Shown here: in pieces, positions 20,974 through 32,000 of the stretch
How positions within the stretch are numbered: position 1 is the first letter of the stretch
How the letters are laid out: the number at the start of each line of letters is the position of its first letter
Made by a program: the position numbers and the translations under genes
NCBI GenBank assembly: GCA_963930655.1
Contig: OZ005620.1
Coordinates: 2,991,001-3,055,000 of the forward strand
Direction: 5' to 3'
Length of the DNA: 64,000 bases
Source: Myrica gale
Taxonomy: Eukaryota > Streptophyta > Magnoliopsida > Fagales > Myricaceae
Notes under the pieces: model-generated
What the model saw: only the letters and a program-made list of their open reading frames with translations
The model's database searches: none
Told to the model about the DNA's origin: nothing

Positions 20974-23778
20974 GTATCAGTACTGATGATCGTTGTGAGG
21001 TTGTTGCGGATTTGGTCCAAACAAGCTTTCTTTTCTTCATTCCCATGTACTTTTTATTTTTTATCAATAAATTAATTAATTACACTAAGAAAAGAAATTA
21101 CTGAAAAAGAGGAGCCCAAAACAAGAAGAAGTTCGGAAAAAAAAAGAAAAAATGTGAAGCCCAACCCTACTAAGGAAGGAAATTACTAGAAGGGGAAGAG
21201 CAAAGCAAAAAAAAAAAGTCGGGAAAAAAAGTGAAGTCCAACACTAAGAAGAAAATTACTGGTACTAGGAAGCCCAACACCATGGATGAGTTAATGGAAC
21301 GGGAAAAACACACACAAAAAAAAAACGAACTCGACCCGCTCAATGAAAGCCGGGTTCGGGCGGTTTCGAGCTTCCATCGCAATCGGGTCGGGCTGAGAAA
21401 CATTGTTCGGTGTCACGTGGACCCGTCCGGAATCGACCGATGTACAACCCTAATTCTCGCCCTTCTTTTGATTTGAGTGTTAAACTAGACGGAAAAACAT
21501 GCAGAATGATCAAAATATCCTTCAAAGGCAAAATTAAATAATAAAAAATTCAAGAAATAAATTAAGAATAAATAGATTATTAAAATATAGTTTTAATATT
21601 TTTAATTAAAAATATTACTTTTTATATATACTTTTTAATTTTAAATATTTTTATTTTAGATAAATATTTTAGTCATTTTGTATGCGACTTAACGGTCATT
21701 TCAAGCAAAAGACGAGAATTGAATATATTTTAAACATAAATGTGCAAATTGCTATTTGAAAACTTAGAGTGGGAGAATAATTTTAGCCTATAATTAAAGG
21801 GCGTAATATGACATTATCCCTTATAAATAAGACTCTCAACCTGTGACTTTTTGTATGATACTAAGATGCAGTCTTAAGGCTTGAGAGAGTGAGTTGGAAA
21901 CCTTATATTTTCAGTTTAATTCCTAGACATTAATCTTTCGAAACGCGATAGATTTTGTTTGTTTCTCTTTTGATCTTTCTTTTGTATGTATGCTACGGAT
22001 TCTAACACGCAGACAAAAGGAAACGTCATTTGTACCACGTTATGAATAACTCCACTTGCCTAGAAAAAACAAAAAGAATAACTCCAGTATGATATATCTT
22101 CCTAAGAAAAATATGATTAAACTCTTTTGCAGGTTTGTTCCCAGTAGAAATTCTACAGTAGTTAAATAACTCCACTATGCATATGGATTGGTGATCTCAT
22201 GAGATCGATGAGATAGAAATTATGAAAGGTCTATCAATTATTACTTTTAACTAGAGGTTTGGTAGACGGGGACATTCTGTACAAGTTCTCACTTCGGAGA
22301 TAATATATATATCAAACTGGGAAATATATATATTAATGATAATACAAAAAAGAAAAGAAGAACACGATGATCATTAATTTGATCCCCACTTAGAACGCTA
22401 TACAACACTATAAAAAGGAAATATAAACATTGATTTGTGGCGGCTCTTAGCATGGAGTACTTAACAGGGCCGGGCCTGATCCTTACCATACGACGAACCT
22501 GATCAGGTTTAGAATTTCTTATGTTTAAACAATCCAATCAGTTTCTTACAAAATATTTATCTAATAAAAAATACCGAAGTTGATGGAAAATTTCCAACTC
22601 TTAACACTGGCTATCAGACGGAAATTCTAATAAGTGTTGCACAATGACGTACGCATGCAATTCTTTTATCTTCTATATAACATTTAAAATAAAAATAAAA
22701 ATTATTGTCGTTACCAAAATCGTCGTGGTTCTAATTGGGGTTATCTCCAGAGTCCATGCATACACCTTGGCACATAGAGTACGCAACAGAGACTAGAGGT
22801 GGCGGCGTAATATTTTAGTCGCTACGTACATAGAGGGACGTCGTCGTCAAAGTCTACATCCACGCTCCACAGTTTCGCTTTCAACGCAAATAACTTCTCT
22901 GGAGTCTGGTTTTGATTGCTCAGCGAGGGTCATAGGCTCATATAGCTCGTTCCCTCTCCGCCATAAATTTGTATTTAGTTCTTTGTGTGGCCGCCCCTCC
23001 ATATTTATGTGATGACGTGTCGGGTACTAATGCTTCTTGGTCCGGAGTCGGACAGGTGAGTGAAATGAATTTGTGATCCCAGTCAATTATAATCGGCCTG
23101 GCCTGTTGCCTTCGTCTAAAAAGCTTTCAAAGTAGTAGTAGCACTTTGGCTTGAACAATAGTGTCCGTGTCACTAGCTAATTAGGCAATAGGGTTGATAG
23201 TGAAAGAAAAACTGCAATTGACATGATAAGGGACTATTTTCGATTGATACTCGCAATTTTAGCGAACCAGAAACCGACTTTTTGCAATTGTTGGTGGGGG
23301 ACGATATTGGAGAGCACAAAGAGGGGTTTTACTTTCAAAGTGTTAGAAATGCTTAATCTGACAAAGTTGGTCGCCCAAAGTCATGACTATTTTTTCAACA
23401 GTAGTTCAACCAATACCAAAAAAATCGATTTTAATGCAAATTAATGGGTAGGTAGTTGAACGTGATGGCCAATTCTTCTTGTGCAGACCTACTAATTTTA
23501 TTTGGTCTTTATGGGCTAGGCTTTCATGTCCTTTGTCCGTGGCGTGGATATTCATCAAAACCATTTCTCTATATTTTTACTGGGGATGTTTAGGGAATAG
23601 TGAAAACCGACTCGAACTAGAGTTCCAAATTGAACCGAAAAAATTCGGGTCGGTCTTCCTAGATGTAGGGTCGACTTGCAAAAGACATTTTTCTCTTTCG
23701 TATATTTCGGGTCGGGTGTCGGAATACGCATAAGATTTTCGAGATTTCCAAACCAACCCGGTATATATATATACACAC

Positions 23779-23812
23779 ATGAGTATCAAAACTACTTCGT
23801 TTTGATACTCAT
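23779..23812. repeat. Perfect 14-bp hairpin
   Basis: ATGAGTATCAAAAC (23779-23792), a 6-base spacer, then its exact reverse complement (23799-23812). It follows a TATATA/CACA run. The stem is too short for a microRNA precursor, and no transcription unit is visible around it. It may be a footback end of a degraded element. Confidence 0.7.
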
Positions 23813-23984
23813 ATTAACTAACGTTATACATTAGTAACACTACACTTTGTCGTTTTGTTCCCTCACTCATTAGCCACATGCTGCTTTTCTGTTCCAGTAA
23901 CTGCATCATGAACTTGAACTTCTAAATATGACGGCTCTTGGATCAAGTGAGCTTAAAAATGATTTTTGACCAAGTTGCAAATGT

Positions 23985-24117
23985 TGGCAATTAGCATATG
24001 AAATGGTTTTGGGCTTAAAAATTAATAAATTGGGCTTTAAAATCACCTTATAAACGGTTGGCAATTGACATATCAAATGATTTTGGGCTTAAAAATTGGT
24101 AAAATGGGCTTTAAAAT
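23985..24117. repeat. About 60-bp direct repeat, two copies
   Basis: Copies at about 23985-24044 and 24058-24117 share TTGGCAATT...CATAT, GGGCTTAAAAATT and GGGCTTTAAAAT with few differences. A partial third GATTTTGGGCTTT follows at 24128. They lie within the possible diverged hAT remnant. No coding role is apparent. Confidence 0.7.
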
Positions 24118-25277
24118 TCGAATCCAATGATTTTGGGCTTTCGGCCCATTCCGAATTTCGACCTGTATTCCAAATCGATTTCGGAATACAATTTCGGCTC
24201 GGAATATTCGGTAATTTCAGACCGGCTCGGAACACTTTTATGTGTTCCGAACATTCACGGGTCGGGTGTTGGAATGCGGAATTTTTGACCCACTGGGTCT
24301 GGTGTACAACCCTAATTTTTTCATAAACTCTCATAAAAATAAATTTACAATCAACCATCCTTAAAAATTTTCACCGACTTTTTTCACTGATAAAAATGAA
24401 TCACTCACAATTTTCTCCTAGAAACTTGACATATAAAATTTTTGAACTTGCCAATCATCACTTTTAGTGACATAAACACACAAGACTCAATATAAACTTT
24501 TCTCCCAAACATATTTTCATAATTTTCACATTCGTCGAGAGAATATATTTCAAAAAAATCGTTTTTTCTAAACATCTTTTTCTACATATTCGAGAGAATA
24601 TATTTTTAAGTACTGCGTGTCATAGGCTATGTTTGTGTAACTTCTCAAAAAAATTTCAAAAATTTTTCACTCACCTTTTCATTAATTCCATTATTCCAAT
24701 ACATTTTCACCGATCCCAATAATTTTTTCATCAATTTCAATATATTTTCACCAATCCCAAAATTTTTTTACAAATTTTAATAACTTTTAACTAACTTTTC
24801 ACCAATCCCAAGAGTATCTACACTATTTCTAAAAAAAGACAAAACAAAAACAATTTTGAGAATTCATAAGTTTTCAAGACATTCTCCTAAATACGTCCCA
24901 TATGATCAACAAGCCCAACCATAATAACAATGACGCGAGATGGCCCATGGCCCTTACTCTCTGTAGTTTAGCTTCACGTTGTGGAGACCAAAACAGCACC
25001 TCTTTCTTTGCTCTTCCACTAAACCCACCTCAGAATTGTCGATTGTTTTTATCTGCAGGTTTTCCTGCTTATAGTCATGAGCCGGAAACTTTGAGGCTTT
25101 GAGTAGGCTAAGATCATCTATGGGCTTGAAGGGAAACTAACTCAATATTCGTAAAGGAGCTAAACGAACCTGACCCACCAAAGGTCCAAATCTGCAACAC
25201 TAGATCAAACGCATAGAGCGAACATTCACAACCTCAAAAATATTTTAAGTTTAGGCTAAAGCGCCAAAGATCAACAA

Positions 25278-25370
25278 CCGACCTTAGCTCAGTTGGTAGA
25301 GCGGAGGACTGTAGTGGGAAAACTCCTAACGGATATCCTTAGGTCGCTGGTTCGAATCCGGCAGGTCGGA
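25278..25370 (+). tRNA. tRNA-Tyr (anticodon GUA) with intron
   Basis: A complete nuclear tRNA gene. The acceptor arms CCGACCT (25278-25284) and AGGTCGG (25363-25369) pair, and A at 25370 is the discriminator. The D-arm is TAGCTCAGTTGGTAGAGC. The anticodon stem GAGGA/TCCTT surrounds GTA at 25311-25313. The T-arm GGTTCGAATCC is intact and doubles as the internal B box. The 93-bp gene minus 73 bases leaves a 20-nt intron at about 25315-25334, one base after the anticodon, which is where plant tRNA-Tyr introns lie. A CAA-rich start (ATCAACAACCG) and AT-rich upstream DNA fit plant Pol III promoters. Confidence 0.95.
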
Positions 25371-25377
25371 ATTAACA

Positions 25378-25383
25378 TTTTTT
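25378..25383 (+). terminator. Pol III T-run terminator of tRNA-Tyr
   Basis: A run of six T starts seven bases after the last tRNA base. This is the standard RNA polymerase III stop signal. Confidence 0.75.
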
Positions 25384-25511
25384 CCCAGTTTTTCTCTTTA
25401 ATCCCTCTGAATTCTAATGATCCCGAGGTTCCTAGATCGACCCACTTTGGAAGACCGAATGAAAATATTTCGATAAGCCAATTTGCACCCATGTCAACCA
25501 TCAACCAAGGC

Positions 25512-25804
25512 AGGGGCGGAGGGAAGGGGGGGGGGGGGGGGGGGCAGCTGCCCCCCTCAGTTCTAAAAAAAAAAAAAATTATGAGTATCCTTACATCCTA
25601 CCCCTCCTTGATATTAATTTGTGCCCCCCTCCCTCCTAATTTTTTTTTTTGCATATTTGTCTTCAGTTATTAAAAAATATTGATATATTGAAATCTTATT
25701 TAAAAAATTTTTTTCGCATAATATTTAATATTTATTTTTAATCATATTATTTTAAAAAAATTTCGTTTCTGCCCCCCTATACACAATTTCTGGCTCCGCC
25801 ACTA
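25512..25804. mobile_element. MULE-type element with a poly-G run next to the tRNA
   Basis: A 293-bp insert bounded by the exact 9-bp direct repeat AACCAAGGC (25503-25511, 25805-25813). The ends are inverted: AGGGGCGGAG on the left and TGGCTCCGCCACT on the right. Just inside the left end is a run of about 17-18 G (about 25527-25544), followed by CAGCTGCCCCCCTC. The arms pair through GGGGGGCAG/CTGCCCCCC. There is no coding capacity. Confidence 0.7.
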
Positions 25805-25813
25805 AACCAAGGC

Positions 25814-28175
25814 CTCCCCACTAGCTCTCTTTCCTATCTACCACGAAGGAAGCCAACAACAATTCAACCTATATCCCCCCAACACGCATGGATAGATCTA
25901 AGAGAGCCAGTGTCCCATAAATGCCATCGGGGCTTGGATGCCAGAATGCTCTCTGCATGTCTCAGTGATACGCTCGCTGTCTTATCTCACTCGCTCACCT
26001 GTCGCTTGTTCAGGAAAATCCCATTAGAGCTAAGGCTTTTTCGTCTTTTCCGCCTTTTATAATCCTCTATTTTGGGGAGGATTACATAACTTGCCGTCGT
26101 GTAAGAGACGGGCGGCAGAGGAGCACACAAAAAATATCACATAACGAGATTTGCTCTCTAGTTCTTGTTCAAGAGGTGCCGTTTGTTTATTCGAAATTTT
26201 GATAATTTTGATACCCATGATATTTCAAGCAAAACAAACGCAATTTGATATCTCAACATTTTGAGCCGTACTAATTTTAGGACCTTTATCCTTAAAATAA
26301 TCCCCACATTACCAAATATACCCCATCAATCTAGGGTCTGTTAAAACATTTTGAGGATAGATTTGTAAATCAGGAGACGTGATCCCCAGACAAAAATCAA
26401 TGGATAGTAAATTATCAACAAAGGCCCAACCATTCACTCGAAGTATTTTTTTTTTCTAATTCACTCGAGGAGTCGAGGTACTTCAAGTACGGCGTTTCAC
26501 TGCGTTTTGATGACTCGTAGACTGTTCAGATTGTCGCGCGTGCGTCTGACATTGGAGCACATGCCATTAATCAGAGATGGTTGTAGTGCAAATATACATA
26601 TGACTTGAGGTGAATAGTGAAGCCCGGCCCTTATCAGAGATGTAATTTTGGTCGTATATAGTTGCGTCGACAGCTTTAGTTATAAAAATATATTGGTTTC
26701 TTGATTAGCAGAATGTCCAGTATCCACGTGGTTCCATGCTTTGTTCCTAAGCAAACAAACCCCCTCGCCTCGAAGAGTGGTTTGCGTCTTTTAATAAAGG
26801 GATCAGTCTCAAAAAAGATTATGCCACGGATGCTGCCCTATTAAACTGTGGTAGCAAATTCACTTTGCGGATAAGTATGTTTGGAACCAAAGATTTTTTA
26901 TTTCATTTTTAAAAATATTCTAATAGTTATGAGAAAATTTTAAAAAAATTATATTTTATTATATACATTCCCATCGGAGCTAACTAATTTGTTTTTAGGG
27001 AAAGATATAAATAACGTACATGTGCTTTTTTTTTTGAATTTAAGACCTGTACTAATATTGAAATCGAGACCCATCTTGATTTTCATCAATTAAGTGAAAA
27101 AATCCCACGTGACACTTGACACGTAGATAGCTTAGTGAATATCATTGATAATAGCATGTTTTATCTTTTCTCTATAATTTAGTAGGATATTAGTGAAGAA
27201 GGACCTGCCTTACACGCCCGACCCACAAAAGCTCAAATACTTTAGTCGGAGAAGAATATATTTTGGACCGTTGAAAAAGGGAAAATCTAGGACCACCCTT
27301 TTCCGAGCCAACCCACCATCGATGGTTAATATATGAAACCATATATAGTGCCAATGTATCTAGTGGACACGAAGAAAAAGACCCTACGCATGCATGCCGA
27401 GCATGAATATTAGTGCTCTTGTGCTTTGCTATTTTGGGTTCCATTGTTGTCCTTCTAGGATGAGAATTTAAGCCTACATATCGTCATGCACTTTATAATT
27501 TGTCCAAATCAACTATTTGGTTCCACAATGATCAGATTTGTGTGGAACAATAGGAATGCACAAGTCTATGGTATTTGTTTTGTGTGTGAGGCGAGGAGGC
27601 TTTATAGATTTCAAGATTAGTTGAGATGCGCTTTAAGTTGACTTGATTAGAAAAAATAATATAATATAATACTAAAAGAGTATTAATTCCTAAGGTGTGT
27701 GGTTACATGACTTGGGATAGAACTTTTCAACTGAAAATGTCTAAAGCTTCATCCACCGCATGCATGCCAGCGACTTTAACTGTTAGTTGCGTAAATTTTA
27801 AAATGTAGCTGAGCGCATCGAAGCACCTTCGCACTTCCCAGACCCTTATAAATCGGATTAATTAGTGATTACTATTTGTCTTAAAGGAGCACCAAAGTTT
27901 GGTGAATGTTAATGGTTAATGACAAGTAATCAGTGAGAGGGGGCCTCATTACAACCCTACTTTTAAATGCATTACTACTTTGGTGATCCAAATCTTTGTC
28001 AAACGTAACCTAACCTAACTAGACCATTATTAGAAGGCTACTTTCGTTAATTTATATATACAAAGGCCAAAAAAAGGTCTTGGAAGTTTTATGCAAATAC
28101 CCATTGTGCCCCCGAATAACGGAGTAGCCGAATTGAAACGAACCGCGGTTTGGTTAGTTATATATAGGTTCCTTA
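25814..28175. other. Intergenic, no gene recognised
   Basis: AT-rich DNA without a plausible coding exon, RNA gene or complete element on either strand. Short T- and A-rich stretches at 26200-26420 and 26880-26960 resemble worn MITE pieces, but no ends could be defined. Confidence 0.4.
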
Positions 28176-28549
28176 GGTTATGTTGGTTGAATAAAATTTT
28201 ACACTTTTTTAAATTTTAACATAATAAAAAATTGTAATATAATCTCTCTCCGTCACATTATTATTTTTTACTATAATAAATATTAAAAATTATCTCTATT
28301 TATTTTTTTCACTAAGGGTGGGTTTGTGTGGTAAAATTTTTGGTATTGGGTTTAGTGTTGGTATTGGGTTTAGTGAAAAAGTGAAGAGAGAGGTAATAGT
28401 TTATAGTTTTTGTAATTTTTTATATTTTTTTTATGGGAGAGAGAGAGATTATATTAGAATATTTAATTAGGATAGAGATAAAATTTTGGAAAAAATTTTA
28501 CATGCAAACGCAGCCTAAATTTAACAAGTATTAACGCTCAAACACAACC
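28176..28549. mobile_element. Tourist-like MITE, interrupted by a relative
   Basis: The outer element has ends GGTTATGTTGG and, in reverse complement, GGTTGTGTTTGAGCG. It is flanked by TTA at 28173-28175 and 28550-28552. Without its insert it is about 170 bp. Its interior (AATATAATCTCTCTCC and TTTTTTTCACTAA) matches the family seen at 18445-18620. Confidence 0.6.
28316..28515. mobile_element. Tourist-like MITE inserted in a same-family element
   Basis: A 200-bp element with ends GGGTGGGTTTGTGTGGTAAA and, in reverse complement, GGCTGCGTTTGCATGTAAA. It is flanked by the 3-bp repeat TAA (28313-28315, 28516-28518), the usual Tourist target site. The interior has GAAAAAGTGAAGAGAGAGG and GGGAGAGAGAGAGATTATAT, the reverse of the 18445 copy. 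Confidence 0.7.
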
Positions 28550-28982
28550 TTAAAAGCTATAACCCGGAGAGACTCTCTCTTCCCCCACTCTGTCTCTCCC
28601 TCTCAACACACATTGCAGAAATACTTTTCAAATTGTTCTTCCTTTTGGGGGAAAAAACATATTTTGCAGGTCCAGATTTTCTTTGCTCTACTTTATAATT
28701 TACCACATTGAGAACTGATTAAAGAAAATGGAAAAGGAGCCGGCAGTCAAAAAGAGCTTCGTTCAGTTACACATCCAGTCTTGCTCTTACTCTCGCTCCC
28801 TTAAAAACGTACACAGTTACCCACCATTCCAGAACTCACTCGCAGTGATTCGCTCGGAGAGCATCAATTAAGGTTTCCTCCGCCCAATCTCAGCTCCTCT
28901 CCCAGCTCCTCAACTCCACATTCACGTCATTTAAGCTCATACGCCCTAGCACTCTCAGCTCTCTCATAGTGACCTGCAACTG

Positions 28983-29045
28983 ATGTTTGGGAATGGCATT
29001 TCCGTAAATTGTGTGATGAAATCGACGGCTGAATCTAGGTCTTGA
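28983..29045 (+). CDS. Upstream ORF, 20 codons, stop overlapping the main ATG
   Basis: A small frame in the probable leader of the O-fucosyltransferase gene, starting at the ATG at 28983 and reading MFGNGISVNCVMKSTAESRS. Its stop TGA (29043-29045) shares one base with the main start ATG (29045-29047) in the string TGATG. Such an overlap could couple translation of the main frame to termination on the uORF. The leader was not confirmed as transcribed, and an intron could remove the uORF. There is no homology claim. Confidence 0.45.
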   Translation: MFGNGISVNCVMKSTAESRS

Positions 29046-32000
29046 TGGGCCTGGCTAAGGCCTGGAGGTTTAGCTTGATATTCGCTAACAAACTGGCTCT
29101 GTTACAGAACCAAAACGGGTGCAATAACAAGAACAGTGTTCCCATTAAGGATGCCTGCTGGGGATCAACGGCGACGGCGTCGTTTCAGAGGAAGCCGATA
29201 TCGTGGTCGGTGTTCTGCGGGTTGATGCTCTTCGGCGTGGGCTTGTTTTCGCTCTTCACCGGCCACGTGGCATCTGATCTTGAATGGTACTCTCAGCGGT
29301 TGGTCAAGCCAAGCTTGTACTCTAAACTGGTACAAATTCCTTTCTCTTTTTTATACCTTTGTTTGAAGTGAATCGAAGTGGTATTTGCTTATAATAATCG
29401 CAAATGTAATGTGAAATGAAAGTCATAGTTTTGCTTTTGTAACGTTACATATGTATTATTATTTCTGTCAAAAATTGAAGGATGGGAGTCGGCGTGAGCC
29501 AATTGAGATATGGAAATCCAAGAACTCAAAGTACTTCTATGGCTGCAGCGAGCGAGGCCGCTTTTTCCGAAGTAAGTTCATTTCTGAATTAATTACTCTC
29601 GACATAATACTCATGAAAGCAACGGTACAGTTACATATCAATCTACATGATTATTTAAAAATAATAATTTTGAAGTCATAGTGTTGAGTGGCAAATTATT
29701 TGCTGGTCAGACATTCTGGACTTATTCTCTGTGGTCTCTTTTTAACCGTGGCCGTGTTCTCGTGTATCTGTGTGCCATATCCATAAATTGAAAACACCTA
29801 TGCTTAACATCAACGCTATTTATATTTTGACATCCGACAAAATACCTACCTATTTTCATCTGTTTCTCTGTTAACATTCCAATGAAATCTAGCTGCTGTT
29901 AAGGAGCGAACGTCAAATGGCTATTTGCTTATCGCGACAAGTGGAGGGCTGAACCAACAACGAACTGGGGTAAGTGAAATAATCTTATGTTCTGTCAGGC
30001 TTTTACCTGAAAAGCATCTTGCAGAAGATACCTTATTAACATTAATGGCATCAACATAGGATAGTATATTTCCCAGCTTTACTTCTGTGTTTGTTCCAAC
30101 CAATTAATTCTAGCTTAGTTTTACTGATGGGAGGTTGGATGGGGTCCTGTCTTTCTGTCCTGCCAATGAACTTCTATACTTTTCCCCCAACTGGTCATGT
30201 TAGCTTAAGGAGATGACTAAGTATGTCCTGCACTCAGATAACAGATGCGGTGGTTGTCGCACGGATTCTTAATGCTACGTTGGTTGTACCTGAGTTTGAT
30301 CATCATTCCTACTGGAAAGATGATAGGTAAATATTCTGAAACCCGCTAGGAGTAGCATTTGATTTTGATTGTTTGCTGAACTTCCTGATAATAACCTTAT
30401 TGAGTGCATCTTATTTGGCATGCAGTGACTTCATCAACGTTTTTGATGTTGATTGGTTCATTTCTTCCCTTTCAAAAGATGTGGCTATCGTTAAAAGGGT
30501 TCCTGATAAAGTCATGCGATCAATGGAAAAACCTCCTTATACAATGCGTGTCCCAAGGAAATCTGCCCCTGAATATTATCTCGATCAAGTTCTCCCTATA
30601 CTCTTGAGAAGACGTGTAAGGCCACTTTGCTCAGTTTTGCCCTTTTAAGTCATTTCATATACGCATAACCAAACTTTTGGCTTCAAAAGCATTTTAAGGA
30701 CAACTACAAGTATCTTTAAAGTCTGGTCACTTTGAAACTGTTTTTGATGTTGCAATATGTTTCATCCGGTAAAACTTCCCATGTAGCATTCTGGCAGTGT
30801 ATTCTATGTTCATAATCCCTGATCTAAACTGGTCTTCTGTTTAATAGTAAAATTTCGTTGTGAGGAAATTAACTCCAGTAAAATTTTCAGGTTGTGCAAT
30901 TGACGAAATTCGATTATAGACTTGCCAATAATCTCGATGAAGAGCTACAAAAGTTACGGTGTCGGGTTAATTATCATGCCTTAAGATTTACAAAACCTAT
31001 ACAAGAGCTGGGTCAAAGACTTGTTTCAAGAATGCGTGGGATGGCAAAACGTTTCATTGCAGTTCACCTGAGGTTTGTCTCTGTAGCTTACAACGACAAG
31101 ATTGAACTCATGATTGTAAAATTTACCGGGCATGTCAAGGGCTTGGTTCAGTAGATGCTCAAACATCATCTGCAATCAATGTAACATCTGCAGACGTGAT
31201 TCTGTATATATTCTACCTTTTAGTCTTTTTTCTAATTAAAAATTCACTCTTCTTAGCACCTCTGAAAATCAATAAATTATTGTTGCAGTTGCAAAAATTA
31301 GATAAATATTTGTCTAATATTTAATGCAAAATTGTCCTGCATTATATTTGAGATCTTTCTGACTTTTTACCTCGCCATGTTGGTATAATATCTTTTCATC
31401 ATATGGTTCTAGGCCATAACTGAGTGAGTGTAAAACTAAAAACCGTCCTTTACAGATGCTCATAAAATGGTTATAGGGTTAACATGAATTTGGGCGATCA
31501 TCATGGGTTGATGGGAATATGAGAAAGGGAATGGGAGAATTGTTTTTATTATTAGGTGCTAGCTCTGAACATCCAAGGCACCAACTTCGATGTGGCTCTG
31601 TTATTTGCATGTACACCATATAGTTTATGAAATGGTCTACCAGCCTCTTCCCCCCTCTCATTCATTTTTTTTGATAAGTAACCCCCTTCTCATTCATTTA
31701 TGGAAGAGGAAGGTGGAAGTTATGAGCATCTGGAATTTGGATTCGTTCCATTCCATGCTTCCAGTTCAGATTTTATTTCCCGAAAAATATTGGATGCTGA
31801 GTGATGAGAAATTTTCTTGAGTGTGCCCTTTTTTTTATTGTACAATTGTCTGGGGGAATACGCCTTTGGACAATGCTTTTCCCCCCCTATTTAAAGATTT
31901 AATAAACAATGTTTCCTCTTCAGTTATGTGGTTCATTAAAATCCCTTATTCACAGATGAATTAACTGCCATGAGGTAACAATATTCAGAGAACATCTAGT

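Larger units (their letters stand above)
18326..21452. mobile_element. Non-autonomous hAT element carrying host gene pieces
   Basis: A 3.1-kb element with terminal inverted repeats TAGGGTTGTACAT (left) and ATGTACAACCCTA (right). The perfect 8-bp target duplication ATTCTCGC is at 18318-18325 and 21453-21460. Both features are typical of hAT transposons. Subterminal regions at both ends are rich in CCCGACCCG/CGGGTCGG-like words. No transposase frame is seen, so it needed transposase from elsewhere. The interior holds what look like a 5' leader and exons of an ECT/YTH gene (19077-19595) and two later insertions (18445-18620, 20541-20973). Confidence 0.78.
18216..21820. mobile_element. MULE-type MITE, interrupted by a hAT element
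   Basis: Without its insert this is about a 470-bp inverted-repeat element. The left arm (GGGGTAAGTCATAATAGGTC, then CCTTAATTATAGG) pairs with the right arm (reverse complement GGGATAATGTCATATTACGC, then CCTTTAATTATAGG). The pairing runs on through CTAAGTTT...GCAATTT...TTCTCG for over 100 bp. The exact 9-bp target duplication TTATAAATA is at 18207-18215 and 21821-21829. A hAT element sits at 18326-21452. Confidence 0.75.
18065..22006. mobile_element. Candidate solo LTR split by a nest of transposons
   Basis: The outer sequence starts TGTTAGAATTCTAG at 18065 and ends GGATTCTAACA at 22006. Its ends are therefore the inverted TGTTAGAAT/ATTCTAACA, of the TG...CA type seen in Copia LTRs. With the inserted MULE-type element and one target copy removed, it is about 330 bp long. 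The insertion target TTATAAATA would be the TATA box of the LTR. No matching 5-bp flanking repeat was found (CATGC left, CGCAG right), so the call is tentative. Confidence 0.4.
22007..25277. other. Gene-free interval with decayed repeats
   Basis: No gene recognised. Repeat remnants include an element-like end at 24300-24313 (GTGTACAACCCTAA), which resembles the terminus of the hAT at 18326-21452. Upstream of it, from about 23600, are many CGGGTCGG-type words, so this may be a diverged hAT whose left end I could not place. 24610-24830 holds T-rich TTTTCACCAATCCCAA repeats like those in Tourist-type elements. Confidence 0.4.

Noticed and set aside
20799..21104. Open frames of 65-119 codons on both strands around the CCGGACC repeats
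   Set aside because: They arise from the repetitive arms of the hAT MITE at 20541-20973 and read as low-complexity peptide.
18065..22006. Full-length LTR retrotransposon with internal genes
   Set aside because: Only one LTR-like unit is present, interrupted by DNA transposons. No gag or pol frame, primer site or second LTR is seen.
23779..23812. Hairpin as a microRNA precursor
   Set aside because: A 14-bp stem with a 6-base loop is too short, and no extended pairing is seen around it.
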